Below, piece by piece: positions 59,530-64,000 of a stretch of DNA of 64,000 bases (positions are counted from its first letter, which is position 1; every line of letters begins with the position of its first letter). This DNA is from Owenia fusiformis. Taxonomy: Eukaryota > Annelida > Polychaeta > Sabellida > Oweniidae. A program made the position numbers and the translations under genes. The stretch covers positions 59,506,270 to 59,570,269 of the forward strand of contig CAIIXF020000001.1 in the NCBI GenBank assembly GCA_903813345.2. Direction: 5' to 3'. The notes beneath the pieces were generated by a model. It searched no databases, was not told the origin of the DNA, and saw only the letters and a list, made by a program, of their open reading frames with translations.

Positions 59530-60135
59530 AGTCATATTTGTTCTACGACGCATCACAAAATCAATATAGAAAATTTACATCGTACTGCTTATCCTTATAT
59601 TTTACGCTGCATATTTCTCTCGAATTTGGGAAACTACTCTCGCCGTGCGTATGGTTGTCGTAGATCAAATGTGACTGGGTCTCTTGGTTGAAAACATCCA
59701 TGATTGCCCAATTTGACATATTGGCAAGCAGTCCATTACTCAGCAGGCAAATAATTTTCTCCAGATAATGATTGCCATTGGTTGAGATTTAAACACTTGG
59801 ACATAGCGTATCAATTACTGCATTGTTTCGTGACATTTCTAATCCTTTGGTATTGGGAAAATTGTACTTTAATTTAAAAAATTTAACTTACTGATCCACA
59901 TAATCCAAAACCAAATTATGTACTATGAGTATGACCTTAATTTCATATTCGGTTTATAGAAATAAACTATTAGACGGGTAGGAAGGAGGGGTTCCCATGC
60001 ACCCGAAAGATGTATTTTTTTAATGTACATTTTTGTAATCCTAAAGGTCCATACTAAAGATTTTTGCATGTTCCCAGAATGAAATATTGTCCCATGGTAT
60101 CTATTGGCGGCCATCTTGTCGGCCATCTTGGATTT
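59530..60135. other. Intergenic DNA
   Basis: Contains an orphan GTCACAT-type end (AAATGTGACTGGGTCT at about 59668-59683) with no matching left end found. Otherwise nothing. Confidence 0.4.
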
Positions 60136-60140
60136 TTGAA

Positions 60141-61770
60141 AGAGTTGATGTTAATTATCTCAAAGCACAATAACTTCCAGAGTTTTGAGATTTGAAAGCT
60201 GTAAGTGGTACCAAAATGAAGCTATTATAGTATCCTATATTATCAGATGCAATAATTATGCAAATTGTCTCATTTGCATAAAATGTGACATCATCAATCA
60301 TAATTCTTGCCTCTTTACAACGGTATCGCATTATACCTTTCTGCCCGAGTGATCAGTCTTAGTCATTCATTCACATAAATGAATTTAAATATATAGGTAC
60401 ATTAATTTTAAACATATTTGCAAAAAAAATTCGAAACTTTTGGAAAAACATTGTCAGACACACGATAATGTTACTGAAAAGAGGCGTGGCACTTCTTGTG
60501 AAAGAATTGATGTTAATTATCTTGAAGTATAATAACTTCCACAGTTTTGAGAGTTGAAAGCTGTAAGTGGTACCAAAATGAAGCTATTATAGTATCCCAT
60601 ATTATAAGATGTAATAATTATGCAAATAGTGTCATTTGCATAAAATGTGACATCATTAATCGTAATTTTTGCCTCTTTACAACGGTCTCGCACAATACCT
60701 TGGTGCCTGAGTGACCAGTCTTAGTCATCCATGAACATAACTGAATTTGAATATATAGGTACATTAATTTTGAACATATTTGCAATTGAAAGTTTTGGAA
60801 AAACATTGTCAGACACTAAGTTATAACACTTCACATGATTATGTTACTGAAAGGGGGCGTGGCGAGTTGATGTTAATCATTTCAAAGTACAATAACTTCC
60901 ACAGTTTTGATAATTGAAAGCTGTAAGTGGAACAAAAATGAAGCTATTATTATATACTTATAAAAATGCAATAATTATGCAAATTTTCCCATTTGCATAA
61001 TACAGGGTGTCCCGAAAGTATGGCCCCCCCCCCTAGGCAGTGTCGTCATAGTATGTGTCATATATCATTTTAAAGCTTATCCAAAGTTACATTGATTCAC
61101 CAAATATCATGGTTCAACTTGACCATTTATCAGCAGCAATTATTTTCGAGTCGGATGGATATTGAGTTGGAAAAAGAGAACGGTGAGGGTAGAAACTCTA
61201 AGGAAACTCTTCTAAAGTTCCTTAACATGTTTTAAGAGGGTTATAGAATTCCACACCCCTATTTGAAGGGCTTTTAAGGTCATAATTGAGAATAATTGCT
61301 ACTGTGAACATTGCCAAGGGGGGACTCATTGACTAGTAATGTAGTGTAAAATTGAACTTTATTTTGACAAAACACTAACTTTTAAAATGACTGTAACTTT
61401 TTCCCATTTGGAAGTTAAACCATGATACTTGGCAAATCAATGTAACTTTAAATAAGCTTTAAAATGATATATGACACATACTATGAGAACACCGGAATAT
61501 GTCTGCCTAGGGGGGGGGGGGCATACTTTCGGGATACCCTGTATGTGACAACCTCTATTATTTTTGGCATTTTTCAACGGTAACAACCAATATCTCTCCC
61601 TCTGGGTAACAGTCTTGGTTATTCATGAGCATTTATGATTTTGAATATATATGTACATTAATTTTGAACATATTTGCAATTGAAATTTTGGAAAAACTTT
61701 TTAAGAAATTAAGTGTTGACACTTCACATGATTATGTAACTGAAAAGGGGGGGGGGGCAGTTTTGTTCAA
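60141..61770. repeat. About 360-bp tandem repeat, 3-4 copies
   Basis: GA(G/A)TTGATGTTAAT begins units near 60141, 60507 and 60866. All share AAGCTATTATAGTATCC, CATTTGCATAAAATGTGACA and CAGTCTTAGTCAT. The third unit is interrupted by a mariner-like element (61003-61541) and resumes at TGTGACA. Short poly-G tracts follow CTGAAA(A/G) in the later copies. Confidence 0.88.
61003..61541. mobile_element. mariner-type MITE
   Basis: 539 bp with inverted ends CAGGGTGTCCCGAAAGTATG and complement, flanked by TA on both sides (61001-61002 and 61542-61543). CAGGGTGTCCC(A/G)AAAGTAT-type termini with TA duplication are typical of Tc1/mariner elements. Arms of about 125 bp include GTGTCATATATCATTTTAAA and a G/C run. 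No transposase. It interrupts the 360-bp tandem repeat: the other copies read CATAAAATGTGACA where this one has the insertion. Confidence 0.92.
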
Positions 61771-61774
61771 AATG

Positions 61775-62095
61775 TTAACTTCTAAACACTAATATCAAAT
61801 TCAAGGGCTGGAGCTCCTCTAGCAGAGTCATGTAGATAGAGCCCAATGTTGCTCATTGGTGAAATGTTGGCCAAATTTTGCATCTTGTATGCACTGCTTA
61901 CAAGTACATGAAGTGTTCATTATGATAGTGTAATTCCAATATGACAGCACAATACAAGTCAGGCTATTTTATTGTCACATATGTAAAAGTCGATCTGATG
62001 AGACATGTTAAAAGTGGTAGTGGTTAATAATGCCCAGATCAAATTAACACAAGATAGATATTGAAGGTAGGCCCAGATCAAAGTATGGACATCCT
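61775..62095. other. Spacer before the LINE
   Basis: No gene recognised. Possibly decayed LINE tail, but no recognisable protein remains. Confidence 0.4.
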
Positions 62096-62099
62096 TAGC

Positions 62100-63760
62100 C
62101 TCAATCATGACGCCATCTGTATTGTCCATTAGTGGGAGCTGTAACCCAAATAATGAGTATATGATTTAATGTATGTGTCATTCAGTTGCCATGCACTTGG
62201 GGCAGTTGGCAGTTTCTTCCTTGCCCCAAAGTCTGAGGTTTGATGGAGTTGAGACCAGGTCAGGGAAAGCTCTTAATAGGAAATCGAGCCCCCCTTGGTC
62301 CATGGACCAAAGGTCATTCCATTTCAAGAAGTGCTGAAGTGAGGGTTCCCAGGTAATGTCAGGTAATGTAATGTCAGGAAATTCCCAGGTAATGTAAATC
62401 TGGAAAGGCCACTGAAATCGGGGAGTAATGTCATAACACCCCGATATATGACTTGAGTCAATGGCTCTAAGCCACTTGTCCAGGTCCCTTGACACTTCAG
62501 CTGTTTTGTTCAAACCACACATAGTTCTTCTCTAGACATTTGTTTCTTTATCTTGCCCTGTTGGTATTTGCTTGCCATTTATTTTGAACTGCATTGGAGA
62601 AAGCTTGCCATCAACCAAAACCATGCTTCTTGACCTGGTTGGTTTTTAACTTCATGCAAGTCCAGTTTGCCATTCTTTCCATACCTAATAGAACTCATCT
62701 TGTACCCACTACTGAACTGGTCATAACTGTGATGTCATCCATGAAAGCTCTGTATGGTAAGTGTTTTGCACCGTCATTTGCTTTTGAAACCTTACACTGC
62801 ATCATCCCTGCCTTGAGCAGTAAGTTCATTAATGTTACGAAGAGAACTACTGATACGGTGCAGTCTGCCACTATGCCTTTCTCTGAACACTGCTAATTAG
62901 TGGATTAGTGGTATTATTGCCAAATATATTGTGCAACTTCAAGGAGTTTGTGTGTCCCATTGTCAGATTGACTACATCTGTTGGTTTTGGTACGTGAAAG
63001 TTAACTTGTACCTCTAGTATCAGTTGGTGAGGGACACTAGGTAGACCTTAGGTCCAGCCAAACTACTTATTCTCTTTCTTGGCTTCCTTCACAAGTTGGC
63101 TTATTGCTGCTATATGCACCCTTGATGTCTTGGGATACCACTTTTCTGAATTCTTGGCAGGCCAGTAGGAAATAACTGCGAGACTTGACCACAATGGCCC
63201 AGGAGATCTTTCCCTCAGCATCCGATAATGATGTCTACTTGAACTGGTTCAGTCCCTCAAATTTTAGCTCCTTTGGAATGAAGCACCTTTCCGCCAAAGC
63301 CCAAGTCCTTGCTCGATTTTTCTTGTTCTGGATGCTTGTTAGCAATCACCATAGATGTATTAAGACTGGTCAAATGGTTTTAATAAATCTGGTGAGATGT
63401 CAATTGGGAAATTACTCAATGGCATATTTTGATCTGGGTCAGTGTGTGCTGCCAAAGTATTTGCTTCTGCTTGATCTTGCGTTTATGCCATACAAGCACT
63501 CTTTGGTTCCCTAACAAGTTTGATGTGAGCCTATAGAGATTTTCAAAGAATGTCTTCTTGGTCCTACGCTTCTCTTTAGATTTTCTCTAAGATGAAGTAA
63601 TCTCTTAAGAAGCATCTGTTGGAGCTCTCTGATCTTTTTCACTTGCCTGTGTTGAAGCCGTCCACGAACACTGTGGGCTTCATCTCTCCTTCCGAAGAGA
63701 AGCTTTTGTCTTCTACTTGGCCCAACACAATGGTGTTTCACAGATGTTTCCTCCACTCAC
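62100..63760 (-). pseudogene. Decayed LINE (non-LTR retrotransposon) reverse transcriptase
   Basis: Minus-strand translation shows family blocks in correct order, spread over frames with in-frame stops. First is a basic region SRRQKLLFGRR...VKKIRELQQ (63511-63756). Then come an EGKI block near 63220, SGIPRHQGCI near 63130, and a FHVP block near 62990. The segment EKGIVADCTVSVVLF (about 62850-62895) precedes the catalytic FMDD (62734-62745). Next are a KWLRAIDSSHISG...RFQWPFQIY block (about 62390-62480) and LRLWGKEETANCPKC (about 62190-62240). Last is HILI...GQYRWRHD (about 62104-62165). These match a widespread animal LINE protein with an F/YMDD reverse transcriptase followed by a zinc-binding LWG-CPLC-HIL stretch. 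The N-terminal part before the basic region and the C-terminal nuclease-like part are missing. Inactive. Confidence 0.85.
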
Positions 63761-63764
63761 TGTC

Positions 63765-64000
63765 CTCGCATCTGGGATGGAAATCGTTCTAACTTGGACA
63801 AGAGGTAGCATAGTGAAGAGACTGGGCTCTGCATCCCACTTCTATTGGGTGCATAACTGCATACCTCCCTCTTGTCTTAGCCTCATCAAATAGGTCCTGG
63901 ATTTTTAAGCTGATCAGATATGTTAATCAGTCAACTCTTCTGAAGGTACCATGAGTTCATTGAAGATGTTGGACCTCTGTGTTTTGACATCAGCACTGAG
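63765..64000 (-). pseudogene. LINE C-terminal fragment, out of order
   Basis: Minus-strand frame reads IQDLFDEAKTRGRYAVMHPI then EVGCR at 63828-63848. This corresponds to the extreme C-terminal P(V/I)EVGCRGF block of the same LINE protein family. It lies upstream, in transcription direction, of the N-terminal blocks of the neighbouring copy, so it must belong to a second, adjacent copy or to a rearranged one. It continues past the window edge. Confidence 0.6.

Noticed and set aside
59640-59700. Sixth GTCACAT element (AAATGTGACTGGGTCT end)
   Set aside because: Only one end is visible; no matching inverted end within about 1 kb to the left.

Overview
This is an AT-rich stretch of an animal nuclear genome. 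It has intron-type splice signals, one exon of a G protein-coupled receptor, many short inverted-repeat transposons, minisatellites and a decayed LINE. There are no operons, ribosome binding sites, CRISPR arrays or other prokaryotic features. The satellite-filled element at 26.7-29.8 kb, with its CCGGACGCC-rich tail and terminal hairpin, resembles the pearl/Helentron-like elements familiar from bivalve and other lophotrochozoan genomes. A marine lophotrochozoan, perhaps a mollusc, is therefore my best guess, but it is inference only. I saw no LTR retrovirus, Polinton or other capsid- or envelope-bearing element.

Layout. 0-5.2 kb: intergenic DNA with GATATC-cored foldbacks, a perfect 56-bp hairpin and a weak transposase-like fragment. 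5.7-11.5 kb: a 537-bp foldback element with a 5-bp target duplication, a poly-G inverted-repeat element, a long-armed inverted repeat followed by three tandem 732-bp copies, and a MITE with a 9-bp target duplication. 11.5-25.5 kb: mostly featureless, with two related hairpins, a TATA-type promoter candidate, a palindrome-rich element, a CACCCCAGTCACAT element, and 58-, 37- and 47-bp tandem arrays. 25.5-32 kb: two GC-rich GTCACAT-ended transposons flank a 3.2-kb Helentron-like element filled with satellite. 33.9-38.8 kb: a CCAAT/CRE/CCAAT cluster, a nested transposon holding a tRNA-like Pol III promoter, and a very regular 32-bp minisatellite. 41.5-48.8 kb: a TATCACACC-ended element and a 3-kb element whose 390-bp inverted arms enclose a GC-rich minisatellite. 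50.8-51.9 kb: the only confident host coding sequence, the last exon of a class A GPCR. 52-58 kb: more MITEs, including a transposon cluster with TTA target duplications. 58.6 kb: a candidate small coding exon. 60.1-61.8 kb: a 360-bp tandem repeat interrupted by a mariner-type MITE. 62.1-64 kb: a decayed LINE on the minus strand.

The window works as one gene end embedded in mobile-element turnover. The most coherent biology is a group of non-autonomous elements with GTCACAT-type ends and 3-bp (mostly TTA) target duplications. Three of them also share an internal hairpin whose two arms differ between elements but stay paired. No wholly new defence or metabolic system is visible.
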